From assembly GCA_963930645.1 (NCBI GenBank), contig OZ005648.1, positions 104,977,167 to 105,041,166 on the forward strand: 64,000 nucleotides of DNA, read 5' to 3'. The position numbers were made by a program, and so were the translations under genes. The notes beneath the pieces are model-generated. The model searched no databases and had not been told where the DNA came from. It was given only the letters and a program-made list of their open reading frames with translations. Of this stretch, positions 9,466-20,933 are shown in pieces; the stretch's first letter is position 1; the number at the start of each line of letters is the position of its first letter. The stretch comes from Salticus scenicus (lineage: Eukaryota > Arthropoda > Arachnida > Araneae > Salticidae).

Positions 9466-12290
9466 AACGAAAAGTTTAGTGTAGCATCCCTATATCATGT
9501 ATATTTAGTATACTGAGTTTCTACTTTCTACTATTTTTTTTTTGTTCTGTATATATACTATAACACCCAGACACAACCACACACACAGACCAACTGCTAA
9601 AAACATAAATTTCGGATTCAGGGGATCTCAAAACGTGTAAATATAACAAAATCTCGATTTCGAAAATTTGATCCAAAAACAATACTTTCTCTACCATGTA
9701 TATGGGTAAGAGAAAGTAAAAAATCTCTGAATAAGATTTTTAGTATCCAAATTTTTGCTTTCTGGGAACCTTGTAATCACCAGATATACACAGATATAAA
9801 ATAAATAAATAAAAATAGATTAATAAATAAATAAATTAATTAATTAAGTTTTCTTATTTTGACAAGGAAATTCTGTGTATTATAAGACGAAAGTAATTGT
9901 TAAAAATTAATCGCGAGAGTGTGCCTTAATCAAGACTTTTTACAGTTTTTTAAAAATAATTAAGTGTTGAAATAAGGCCGATAGAATAATTAAAAACGTG
10001 ATTCTAACAAGATTTCATAAGGTCTTATATCACAAAAAATTAGAAGAAATTAAACAAAAACATATTATTGAATTGAATTTTCTGAGTATTTTTAAGTAAC
10101 ATAATTGTTTTAAGAAAAGAAAATCTTTATTCGCAGAAACCTTAATGAGATTGAGAATGTACAATAACAAATCAAATTAAATGAAAGTTATGAAACTACT
10201 AATAAGTTAATGAGATTTGAATGGAAATTTTTATAGAAAATATATTATGTGGAATGTGTTTATAACGCTTTAAAGAAATATTTTAACCACTAAAGAGAAA
10301 TAAATAATACAGTATTGAGAATTAATAAATATAGTAATAAATAAGTAAATTCAATAATTGCATCATTTTTTTTTTTTTTTTTTTAATGCTGTACTCCGGT
10401 ATAGTGAACTTGTAACAAAATTTTGCAATGAATTCCAAAATTACTTCTATACAAAATCTGGTTATCTTCAACTATACACAATGAGTAGGAAAATTTTATT
10501 TTTTCTGAAAATAAATAGTATTTTCTTGTCAGAAATACATTTATGATTTTAATAATTTAAATTGTGACATTGAAATTTTTATTTAGTTTGTTTGTAATTT
10601 AGAATTCTTCTTACAGAGCTGTCCTCATTTTAAATTTTTAAATCAGAATTGATACCAGTAATTTTAAATGAAATGTGTTATATATATATTTTTGACGATT
10701 AATATTATCGAAAACAGCTATAATTTTTTTCCGGTTTGAAGTCTCCTTTGAAAAACGGGAGACTTGGTACCTATGTTCTTATAACGTATTTTTTTTTTTT
10801 AAATCATGACCGCAAAATTATTTTTCATTGTTATTTGCAAATATTTTGCAGTAATTTAATTGAGAAGTTAAGAAAGGAACAGTGGATTTTCATAGGATTT
10901 TAAAAGTGTATTAAATATACGAAAACGTCTAATTTATTTCTAAATACTGACCATATTTTTTTGTTTGCCAGTTTTTAACAGTATTCTCTCAAAAATTCTT
11001 ATAACCCTTTTTGCGCAAAGTCATTTTTTACATTAAAACAAATTATAATAATTATAAATTTATAATTGACTAATCTGCAACACTACAATCAATTCAGAGG
11101 CTTTCGCTAATTTTATAATAATCCTCCAAATTTCGTGATCTATAATTTATTTACCTATAAGATCACTTCGTTCAATTTTCATATATATAGGCTTCACAAC
11201 AAAGAATTACAGTGTGCTGAAAAAAAAAAACGACTGATTCTTATGTACAATGACCTCCTGAATCCGAATATGACTACCATTTTGCAAAGTTACCCACCTT
11301 TTTCTCGGGACACCACGCCCACCCCACAATTTTTACACTCTTTGGTAATTTTATAGCCATGAATTTGATATGGAGAATGAAAAAGAATTAATTTAACATT
11401 TAAAAACAAATAAAAATATATAATGTTTTATAAATAATATTAATATTAGATTTTTTAAAAAATGTAAGAAATGTAATGCATACTTTCAGTGGCAAATCCC
11501 CCACCCCCTAACTTTTCCCTTTGCCTCAAATGTTCATGTATTAGAATTTTCCCACTCTGTAGCCCCTTTAGAAGATATTTAACAGTTAAAATAATCTCCC
11601 CCTCCCCTCTAAAAATCAAATTTATAGCCATAAAATTACCGAAAAGTGGTAAGATTTGGCGGCCGTTCCTAAAAATCTGTGGGCGATAGGTCAAAATGGA
11701 CATTCTATTCGGATACAGGATGTCATTTTACATTAGAATTTGCTACATTTACTCTCAAATGTCAAAGTTTCATTACGTTCACCGCCTATTGTTAGTAAAT
11801 AGTAAAGAAAAAGAAAAAAAATGGTTTTATCCGTTTACAGAATGTTTTGACGTTTTTAGATGTTTTGTGGAGTTAGGAATCCGAAAGTTACAGAGCTAAT
11901 GTAGTGTCCGTTTGTAGGCTAGTTAGTTTGAGCTTTAGTTAGCTTGAGTAAACATTGTCTCAAGAACAAATGTTGTTAAAGTGAATGGCCCAATTTTAAA
12001 ATACCGTTAATGCTACTGACAAGAACCGTATGGACATGACACATTCTAATTTGAAAACTTTGTAAGTTATATGAAATTCACGATTTTCTTAAAACATTGC
12101 ATGCGGAAAAATTAATCCCCCCCCCCCTGATCTGTCATAAGAGCGCAGTTCAGAGAAAAGTACGTTATTTTACTTTATTTTTATTTTATTTATTTATTTT
12201 GAAAATATAGCCCTGCCACATATTTTAACACTTTGTTATTGGTGTATTTTTCCTCAATTATAATCTCCGTTCTTTGGCGTTTCTTACGAT
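9466..12290. other. Long AT-rich stretch without genes
   Basis: Contains CA-rich and (AAAT)n simple repeats (9570-9590, 9800-9845), poly-T at 10367-10384, and a possible decayed MITE at about 10612-10775 (GAGCTGTCC ... GGGAGACTTGGTACCTATG). A less AT-rich patch at 11480-11680 carries short frames on both strands without recognisable domains. A C-run lies at 12117-12127. Confidence 0.5.
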
Positions 12291-12424
12291 GGGTTGGTTT
12301 AACGTCGCACAAGTTCTGCGCAATGGGCAATTGGCGACAGTCTAGGACTCACACCTAGGAATGGTCCGGAGACATGACATGGCAATTTTGATCCTTCATG
12401 AAGGGGATGGCTCCACCGCTTTAG
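12291..12424. repeat. SINE-like dispersed repeat, copy 1
   Basis: Homologous to 38750-38881: both show a GGTTT(A/C)A.GT.GCA start, GCAATG.GC.ATTG..GAC.GTCT.GGA, then GACATGACAT/CATGTCATCG, TTGATCC..CAATGA/TTCATGA and GGGGATG. A shorter fragment with GTTTTACGTCGAATTAGTGC and GTGGGCAATGAG lies at 16460-16512. Size and dispersal suggest a short retroposon. I see no clear tRNA head or A/B boxes. Confidence 0.5.
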
Positions 12425-13561
12425 GCGTTTTTACGAAAAAACACTGGCTACACGCATAAGTTCGAAGCTAAATAGAGCAAAATGCAGTACGTAAACATTG
12501 TAGAATCGGGCAAAATTTCACTTGTGTGCACTCTGAGTAATACTTTTATCGCAAAGATGTCAGCTCAAATTTTATCAACATCTTTATATATGAATATTAC
12601 TTCCAACAATTCATAAATTAATCGAAATTTTAAGATTTTCTTAAAATAACAAAATAGGTACAAAATAGGACAATATTTTACATTAACTTGCATTATGGAA
12701 ATTATTGTAATGGAAATAGTATAGAACTGTATGGAAACTATAATAAAAAAACAATCCTGATAAAATTAATCAGCAAATTAGGATAATCTAAATGTATACG
12801 AATCGGAGTTTTAGGTAGTGTACTAGACGAAGCATTTCATTCTGCACTGTTTAGAATGAGTGGAAGAGTTCGTTTCGTTTCCCTTAACATAAATATAGAA
12901 TGCTCTACAGCAGAATTTTTTGAGGGCATTTAGTTCATAGAAAAACTGAGCAGGGATTCACTCATGCCAACTAGTTTTAAAATATTTTCATTAATAGAGT
13001 GTTTCATAAACATTCGTTTGAAATGCTTTAAGTTAAAAGAATTTGAAAAACTTACATTACCTCTAACGTTTACACAATAACCTATAGACTTCCTTCCGTC
13101 GATAACGGATATATCCGCATAGCTGCCAGCTTGTATGTACGGTTTTTTGCTACCGGAAATTTTAAATGGAAGTTTTTATAAATTTTTTTGAAGTTTTCAA
13201 CGATAAAATAAGGTGAAAATGTGTACTTAGAGAAAATGGGGTGAAGAAAACGTACAATTTGGCATCTATGTATCCGTTCACAGAATTGTTGTTTTTTCTG
13301 CAATACACTTATAATTTAAAATTACATAATTAACACATTCGCTGCCACTGACGCTCTGGCGCGTCAGCATGTTGCTACCTCGTATGCCGTCGCCGTTCTT
13401 GGACGACGATCGAATATGATAAGTTATATGCGTTATTTTTAGAGCGGCTGTGGAGGTTGAACGAAGAGGTTTTTGAAGCATGTTAGTGAAGCATTATTTT
13501 TATATTTTATGTGCTTGGTTTTTAAATTTTGTGTTTAATTTTTTTATGTCCGTTTTTAGAA

Positions 13562-15254
13562 ATGGCGGACATTACTGGACCTTCATAGCCCAAGAAAAGG
13601 AAAGTAAATAAAAAATTGACAGAAGCCGAAATATCAGAATTATTAGAAAAGAGTGATCTTTCTGATTATGACAGCACAAGCAATGAAGATTACGGTTGGG
13701 ATTCTATGAGCGAATCGGAAGGAGAGAGTGATGTTGCGGTGGGCACCGTAGAATTGTCGGATTCTGACACAGAAGTCGCAACTCAACAATTTCCGGCAAT
13801 CGGAAATAACAGTCTTCTTAACTTGAAAACGGATTCAAGTTGTATGATAAGTCATACATTTACAAAAAGTGAGTCCTTGCTAATACAGGCAACTGAAAGT
13901 ACTCCTGTCGGATATTTTCGCATTTTCCTCACCGAAGGATTTCTTGAAAAAATACTCGAAGAAACAAATCGATACGCATTCGAAATACAACGTAGCAATA
14001 AATCGAAAGAAAAGTCACGAATAACTTCTTGGAAAAATTTAAAAGTGGATGAATTTTTAGTTTTTCTAGGAGCAGTCTTGCAAATGGGGAACGACTAAAT
14101 AGACTTCAGGATTATTGGAAGTAGGACCCATTATTCCATAATGCATGCATTGCAAATAGCATTAGCCGAAATCGGTTTTTATTAATTTTACGTGCATTGC
14201 ATTTTGCAAAAAATAGTGCACCTGGAGAACCTCAACCTACGGACAGGTTATGAAAAATACGCCCTGTAATTGATTTTTTTAACGAAAGAATGTGCGAGAT
14301 ATATTATCCTAATAGAGAACTTTCATTGGATGAATCTATGGTCCTGTGGCGAGGTAGATTATTGTTTCGCCAATAGATAAAAAATAAAAAAACATAAGTG
14401 CGGTATAAAACTGTATACTTTGAGTACATCAAGGGGAATAGTGCAAAAAATTGCCGTTTATACTGGTTTATTAGACGACTGTGGAGGACAAAACCATACA
14501 CAAAAAATTGTTTTGCATTTGCTAAATGAAAAATTAAATGTCGGTCACCATGTTTTCATGGACAATTATTATAATAGCTTTGACTTGGCCAAGTTACTGT
14601 TAGGTAAAAAGACACACTGCACAGGTACATTTAGAGCCACTCGGAAAAACACTCCAAAAGATGTTCAAACTACTAAATTGCGAAAAGGCGATACCGTTGA
14701 AAAGTATTGCCAGGGAATAAGATCGGAAAATGGAAAGATAAACGTGAAGTGTATTACATTTCCACGGAATACAAAAAAGAAATGGTTGAGATTTTAAATA
14801 AAAGAAATTAAATAAAGCAGCCTTTGCCAATCATCAATTATAATAAGTTTATGTGTGGTGTAGATAGGAAAGATCAAATGCTGTCGTATTATCCCTCGGA
14901 GAGAAAAATACTACGCTGGTATAAAAAATTTTTCTTTCATATTATTGAAGAATTTTTAACAAATTCACACGCCCTTTAAAATAAATTTTCTGGAAGTAAA
15001 ATATCACTTTACGACTACCGATTGAGTGTTATAAAATCACTTTTGCCATCAACAGATGAACAAAAGCCGACTCCAAAGAATCTAAAACATACTCTTGAGA
15101 AAAGAGAACTTGTACCTGGCAAAACCAAAATATAAAGAAAAGGGCGTAAATCTTGTTCCTCTCAAGGCAAACGTACGGACACTACGTATGAGTGCCCAGA
15201 CTGTCCAGACAAACCAGGATATTGCTTGAACTGCTGTGAAATATATCATAAGTG
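13562..15254 (+). pseudogene. piggyBac transposase (DDE_Tnp_1_7-like), multiply broken
   Basis: The transposase cuts and rejoins at TTAA. ATG 13562 begins MADITGPS, followed at once by in-frame TAG (13586-13588), then PKKRKVNKK, a basic run of the nuclear-localisation type, then an acidic Ser-rich N-terminus. The frame is open to 14098, where TAA ends it. Core motifs survive in shifted frames: LSLDESMVLWRGRLLFRQ (first catalytic Asp, about 14320-14370), HVFMDNYYNSFDLAKLLL (second Asp, about 14550-14600), GVDRKDQMLSYYPSERK (third Asp region, about 14855-14905). The C-terminal CPDCPDKPGYCLNCC before the stop at 15252-15254 is the family's cysteine-rich zinc-binding tail. At least two frameshifts and several stops make it inactive. 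Domain order and length match intact relatives (~550-600 aa). Confidence 0.88.
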
Positions 15255-15620
15255 ATAATATATTGATGCAGTACTGTTCTACACAAATAACAATTTGTTT
15301 GTATTCTTTTTATTATTTTCTACTATGTTGATTATGTACTATATAATATTTGTTACGTTTTATAATGTTCAGAGTTGAGCGTTCGACCAGCAGGTATATG
15401 AGTATTTTTTATAATTTTTATTTTGCTGCAACATTTTGAAATAGTAGTAATAATTCAACAATGCAAATATCTGTATTTTGTACTAGTTATTTGAAAATAT
15501 TTTTTGACATTTTTTTCATAAATTTGGCTTCTTTTTGTCCAATTTTACTTTTTATTTCTTTTTAACTGTGACTTTATGCAATGCGTCAATAATTTCGCAG
15601 AAACATTTTCACGCGCCTTA

Positions 15621-17525
15621 GGGCCTTATTCACCAACTTCTTAACACTCGGATTAAACCTCGGATCAGTGGTAATCGCTCGATCATACAAAAATCGGTAT
15701 TCTCCAACAAAAATCCGCGGCAGATGTGTAGAACAGAGGTTCACTGGTGTTTGTTTACATTTTGGCGATATTATCCGTGCGCCAACGAACCAAGGAAATG
15801 AATTTATCTTATGGCAACCTTACAAAACGTTTGTTTACGTTCGAAATGAAAGAAATATTAATGCAGACGACTATTTAACATAATTAAATAGAATTATCGA
15901 AGAAATTTCATAAAATGGCGATGGTTAATTAACTTTTTAACTACAATATTTTAATAAATAGGCAAATACTTAACAAAATGCATGTTTTGTCATTAAGTTT
16001 TAAGAGCAAATTAATTTCAACAACACAATAAATGTAATTAAATAAATGAAAATTGAGAATAAAAATATAACTTTAAAAGTAATTAAAAAAGCATGAAAAC
16101 TTACAATATATGCAACATGAATTTTATTTATTTATTTTTTTTTTTTTTTTTTTTTTTTCCCATTTTGAAATTTCTGTTGACTCCATAATACGTAAATCAC
16201 ATATCAAATATTTCACTTCGCGCTCAGTTAATTCGTAACATTCGAGGATTCTAAAACCGCATTCAAATGAATCGAAACACATCGGTATAAAAATTATGAG
16301 AATATACAAATAAAATAAAAAACATATTTTCAAGTTATCAAATGATACGCTTTCATTTCTCCAGACACATATCGCTTCGAATTTTTCATTAACACTTACA
16401 TTTCAGCGGAGGGAAAAATTTCCTAGTTTTCATAAACTTGACCAACAAGTGATTGAGTGAGTGAGTTTTACGTCGAATTAGTGCTACGTTGTGGGCAATG
16501 AGTACGGCAACCAAATATCCCCATTTTCTACAAACAACGTTAACTTTATTCGCATTATTATAATTAAAAAAAAATTATAGAAAGTAAACTATTTATCATT
16601 CAAATTTTACTTTTAGTGCTTATTAATTCAAAATGAAAAAAAAAAAAAATACATGCATAATTAGTTAATTGTAGCAATTTAAAGCTTCTCTGTTTTAAAA
16701 GTTCACGGATCCGGCCACTGTAAAGACGGAGGATGAATTGGGACATACCCCTAAGGTATATGAACCAACAAAGAAACATGGCTGTATAAAGTTATGAATC
16801 TGAAAACGCACGTAACTCGGCTCCGCGGCAATCACTGTCGCGCATGTTAAAACCAAAAAAAAAAAACATCACTGGACACCCCTAACTCGCTGTGCATGAA
16901 TATGAAAATGCACGTAACTCGGCTCCGCGGCAATCACTATCGCGCATGTTAAGACCAAAATTTCCCATAATGTAGCTCTAGTGCAACGTAAAATGTGCTC
17001 GAAACAAATGAACCAATCAAATATCGCCTAATTTCCCATAATGTAGCTCTAGTGCAACGTAAAATATACTCAAAACAAATGAACCAATTAAATATAGCCT
17101 AAATACCCATAATGTAGCTCTAGTGCAATGTAAAATACACTCAAATCAATAAAAAAGAAATGAACCAATCAAATATCGCCTAATTTCCTGTAATGTAGCT
17201 CTAGTGCAACGTAAAATATACTCAAAAGAAATGAACCAATTAAATATAGCCTAATTACCCATAATGTAGCTCTAGTGCAATGTAAAATATACTCAAATCA
17301 ATAAAAAACAAATGAACCAATCAAATCTCTCCATACTGCGTCATAATAGAATTGTAAAGTTATGTTTACAAGGATAGGCAGTTTCTCGCTACGGAAGTTC
17401 GCCAAGCAGAAAGTAAACCTCTGTTCTACGGATCAACCAAATCCGCTGTTCACCGGCTACTTTAATTCTCGGATTTGCTGATCCATGGTTTAATCCGAGT
17501 GTTAAGAAGTTGGTGAGTAAGGCCC
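15621..17525. mobile_element. Harbinger-like non-autonomous element nested in piggyBac
   Basis: The left end GGGCCTTATTCACCAACTTC and the reversed right end GGGCCTTACTCACCAACTTC continue in parallel through TTAACACTCGGATTAAACC: 39 bp with one mismatch. Weaker similarity (GTAGAACAGAGGTT, GGATCAG) extends to about 180 bp inward. It is flanked by TTA at 15618-15620 and 17526-17528, a 3-bp target duplication as in PIF/Harbinger elements. No transposase domain is seen; a 71-codon frame at 15668-15883 lies in the inverted repeat. The interior holds A/T tracts, a SINE-like fragment (16460-16512) and tandem repeats. Confidence 0.75.
16790..17325. repeat. Two tandem repeat systems inside the Harbinger-like element
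   Basis: A 45-bp block with CACGTAACTCGGCTCCGCGG and CAATCACT(G/A)TCGCGCATGTTAA occurs at about 16810 and 16910. Five copies of a unit containing CATAATGTAGCTCTAGTGCAA and GAAACAAATGAACCAAT.AAATAT.GCC follow, with GTAGCTCT at 16972, 17043, 17114, 17195 and 17266 (spacing 71, 71, 81, 71). The 81-bp unit carries an extra TCAATAAAA-type insertion. Confidence 0.8.
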
Positions 17526-17884
17526 TTAGAATGTCAGTGGCACACGGATGATAAGTTGAACGTGATGTGCCACTGACGCCCTAGTGCGTCGGAATTTTTT
17601 TTTTTTTTTTACACTAAACAGGAAAATAAACGGTTTTCCGGTTTTCTGGTTTTACTAATAAAATATAAGGAATGTTTTTAATCATTAAAACGCTGTTTTG
17701 TAATTCGGCTTCTGAGGATGGATATATCAATTTTAGTGTCAGCGAACGTGTTAAAATATTTTTGCTTGCATTAATGTGTAAATGTTATATATAATATTCA
17801 TAATGTTTACCTTAACATACATAGTTAAAATTAAAAACTACTGAAAGTTTAAAATTAGAAAGCGTTTCACGTGTACACATATTA

Positions 17885-19557
17885 TATAAAATAGTATAAA
17901 ATCACTTTTAAAAACACGTATATAAAAATATCTTTATTAAAACCAGACACAAAGCAATTAAGCAAGCACTATTATCGAAATAGCATCATCAGGTGTTCTT
18001 AAGTAACATAGTAGCAAACAATATATTATTGAAAAGTTCAATACGGTTAAAGTTAAAAAAAAAAAAGAAGAAGAAGAAAAATGTCAGTCCACAAAAGGTC
18101 GCACAGGAACTACATGGCAAAACACTTGAAAAAAAAAAAAAAAAAAAAAAAACGATTTCAATAGAGTTTTCAATAATCTTACGAGCACAACGTGTGCCAT
18201 AATTTAAGAAGAGATGCAGCATCCTTAGAGTTAATATCTTTATTGTACTTGATAATTTTTATTGCTTCTGTCATTAGAAGGTCTTAAAAGTCACGAGGGG
18301 CTGAAATTACTTCTGACTGGGTCCACAGAGGAATAGCTTCAGGGTGCTCGTAAAGAAATTCAACTAGAATAGAGCTTTTTTTCTGTTTAACATTTCGAAT
18401 GTGTTCATTTATTCTTTCTTTAAGCGTGCGTTGTGTTTGCCCAATGTACTAAAAAATTCATCATTATATTTAATAGGGATTTTATAAACCCCACCAGTAG
18501 GTTTGTTGATATCGCGGTCGTTAACTACAAAGTTTTTAATAGTACAGGGGGAGGAGAAAGGGATGAGTAGATTAAATTTACGTAGAATAAAGTGCTTAAA
18601 ATTTTTAAATTCATTTCAGAACGGTAGACTTAGTATGTTTAACTTTAGGAATTTGGTTAATACTAGTATTATTATAGATTTTATTTTTTACCCTATTGAT
18701 AATTTTTAAAATAGTGTTTTTACTATAGCCAGCGTTAATACCTAAGTGAATAAGTTTATTGATTTCTTTATTTTCGTTAAACTGAAAATAAGTATAAATA
18801 ATGGCACGAAAAATATAACAGCGAAAAAAAGCTATTTTAAATTCATTAGGGTGAGCTGAAGAAACAGGGATGGGGGAAGGGATAAAAGAGTCTTTGTAAT
18901 AAGCGTCGAACCAAATAGTAGAGTTATCTTCGTTACGGTGAATAGCTAAGTCCAAAAAGAACAGAGTACGGTTAACTTCAGATTCAAATGTAAATTTAAT
19001 AGAGTTGAATTGTTTATTGAGAATATGAATAAAATTAAGGAGAGAGTTTTTAGAGAAAGGCCAAGAAATAAAAATGCTATCCACATAGCGTAAATATAAG
19101 GTGGGTTTAAGGGTAACTGAAGCAAACGCACGTTCTTCTAAATCAATTAATACAATATCTGCAAGCAAAGAACTAAGGGGGGAGCCCATAGGGACACCAA
19201 AAGTTTGTTTATAAATAATACCATGAAATATAAAAACATTATTGGAATTAATTAAATTGAAAGCTTCTAAAATGAAATTAAGAAATGGAGCAAGGACGGG
19301 ATTGTTTTACATTTATTCGCAATAATATTGTAGACCTCATTTAATGGAATATTGGGAAAGAGAGAAATTATATCTAAATTAAAAAAAAATTACGAGTACG
19401 GTTTAGTTTTGTATTTACAATTCTAGTTTTAACATCGAAACCTGAATTCAAAATACGTGGATTACAACTTATAGTACTTATAATCTACTTTAAGTAGATT
19501 AGCTAAAAGGTTTTCAAGAAAATACGTAGGGCTATTACGTTTTGAAACAATTGGGTG
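17885..19557 (-). mobile_element. Penelope-like retroelement, minus-strand copy, 5'-truncated
   Basis: Reads on the minus strand as reverse transcriptase (about 18611-19557), then a GIY-YIG remnant (about 18200-18540), then a 3' region that matches the plus copy to about 17885 (TTAATAAAGATATTTTT...). The upstream end stops abruptly at the palindrome 19558-19581. The CTGATGA at 17986-17992 marks a decayed hammerhead-like site whose GAAA core is disrupted. Confidence 0.85.
18200..19557 (-). pseudogene. Penelope-like reverse transcriptase/GIY-YIG polyprotein, broken
   Basis: The protein would copy element RNA (RT) and nick target DNA (GIY-YIG). The longest open part, 18611-19189 (192 codons), starts at MGSPLSSLLADI (RT motif B region), followed by LRYVDSIFISW where the catalytic YVDD has become YVDS. 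Downstream RT thumb sequence (SFIPSPIPVSS, AGYSKNTILKIINRVKNK) is shared with the plus copy. Upstream RT fingers are frameshifted between 19190 and 19557. The GIY-YIG region is recognisable from DNA similarity to 23126-23450 but carries stops. Loss of the second active-site Asp plus frameshifts make it inactive. Confidence 0.85.
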
Positions 19558-19581
19558 AGAATTCTAGTTAACTAGAATTCT
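19558..19581. repeat. Perfect 24-bp palindrome at the junction of two inverted Penelope copies
   Basis: Half-site AGAATTCTAGTT followed by its exact reverse complement. To its left is the truncated 5' side of the minus copy, to its right the start of the plus copy, so it marks the centre of a head-to-head arrangement. Confidence 0.8.
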
Positions 19582-19629
19582 GGGTCAAGAAACTTCAACT
19601 TACTAACTCTTAAAAAACTTAAAACTAAC

Positions 19630-20831
19630 AAAATTTTCGTATTCTTCAAGCTGATAAATCTAAACAATTAGTTGCTTTAAACAATTCTGATTTTAATACT
19701 AAAGCTCTTGAAGCGATCAATGATTTAAAGTGTATTACTGTTACCTCTTATCCAATTGACAATTTAACTCGTAAAACTCAAAAATTAATTAACTCTTATA
19801 AACAGTTAATTTCACCATATAATATGAAAACCCCTCTTTATCCTGATATTCCTAAATTGTTTTTTAAAATTAAAACGCATAAAAATAACCTTCCTTTTCG
19901 CCCAATTGTTTCAAAACGTAATAGCCCTACGTATTTTCTTGAAAAATTTTAGCATCTACTTAAACCTATTATAAGTGTAATCCACGTATTGTGAATTCAG
20001 GTTTCGATGTTAAAACTAGAATTGTAAATACAAAACTAAACCGTACTGATAAATTTTTTAGTTTAGATATAATTTCTCTCTTTCCCAATTTTCCGTTAGA
20101 TGAGGTCTACAGTATTATTGCTAATGAATGTAAACACAATCCTGTCCTTGCTCCATTTCTTAATTTCATTTTAGAAGCTTTCAATTTAATTAATTCCAAT
20201 AATGTTTTTATGTTTAATGGTATTATTTATAAACAAACTTTTGGTGCCCCTATGGGCTCCCCCCCCCCTTAGTCCTTTGCTTGCAGATATTCTATTAATT
20301 GATTTAGAAGAACGTGCGTTTGCTTCAGTTACCCTTAAACCCACCTTATATTTACGCTATGTGGATGACATTTTTATTTCTTGGCCTTTCTCTAAAAATT
20401 CTCTCATTCACTTTATTGATATTCTCAATAAACAATTCCCCTCTATTAAATTTACATTTGAATCTGAAGTTAACCATACTATGTCCTTTTTGGACTTAGC
20501 TATTCATCGTAACTCTACTATTTGGTTCGACGTTTATTACAAAGACTCTTTTATCCCTTCCCCCATCCCTGTTTCTTCTCACCCTAATGAATTTAAAATA
20601 GCTTTTTTTTCGCTCTTATATTTTCGTGTCATTAATTATACTTCTTTTCAGTTTAACGAAAATAAAGAAATCAATAAAATTATTCACTTAGGTATTAACG
20701 CTGGCTATAGTAAAAACACTATTTTAAAAATTATCAATAGGGTCAAAAATAAAATCTATAATAATACTAGTATTAACCAAATTCCTAAAATTAAATCTAC
20801 CAATAGTCTACCTTTCTGTAATGAATTTTAA
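19630..20831 (+). pseudogene. Penelope-like reverse transcriptase, frameshifted
   Basis: RT of the Penelope class, which copies element RNA at a nicked target. The first frame shows KLFFKIKTHKNNLPFRPIVS (fingers, about 19855-19915), interrupted by TAG at about 19950. The frame 19991-20272 shows FFSLDIISLFPNFPLDEVYS (motif A) and IIYKQTFGAPMGSPPP (motif B). A C-run at 20261-20268 shifts the frame into 20202-20831, with LSPLLADILLIDLEERAFAS, then LRYVDDIFISW with the catalytic Asp pair intact, and FTFESEVNHTMSFLDLAIHR. The C-terminal thumb ends at TAA 20829-20831. Better preserved than the minus copy, but not functional. Confidence 0.88.
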
Positions 20832-20933
20832 ATTTTTAAGCACTTTATTCTACGTAAATTTAATCTACTCATTCCTTTTTCCTCCCCCTGTACTATTAAA
20901 AACTTAGTGGTTAATGACCGTGATATCAACAAA

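Larger units (their letters stand above)
13334..17750 (+). mobile_element. piggyBac-type DNA transposon, full length, non-functional, carrying a nested insertion
   Basis: Flanked by TTAA at 13330-13333 and 17751-17754, the piggyBac target site. Termini CACATTCGCTGCCACTG and, reverse-complemented, CACGTTCGCTGACACTA form an imperfect inverted repeat. A subterminal motif GCCACTGACGC(T/C)CT appears at both ends (about 13344 and 17572) in direct orientation. Encodes a broken transposase at 13562-15254. The 15621-17525 part is a later, separate insertion; without it the element is about 2.5 kb, usual for the family. Confidence 0.85.
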
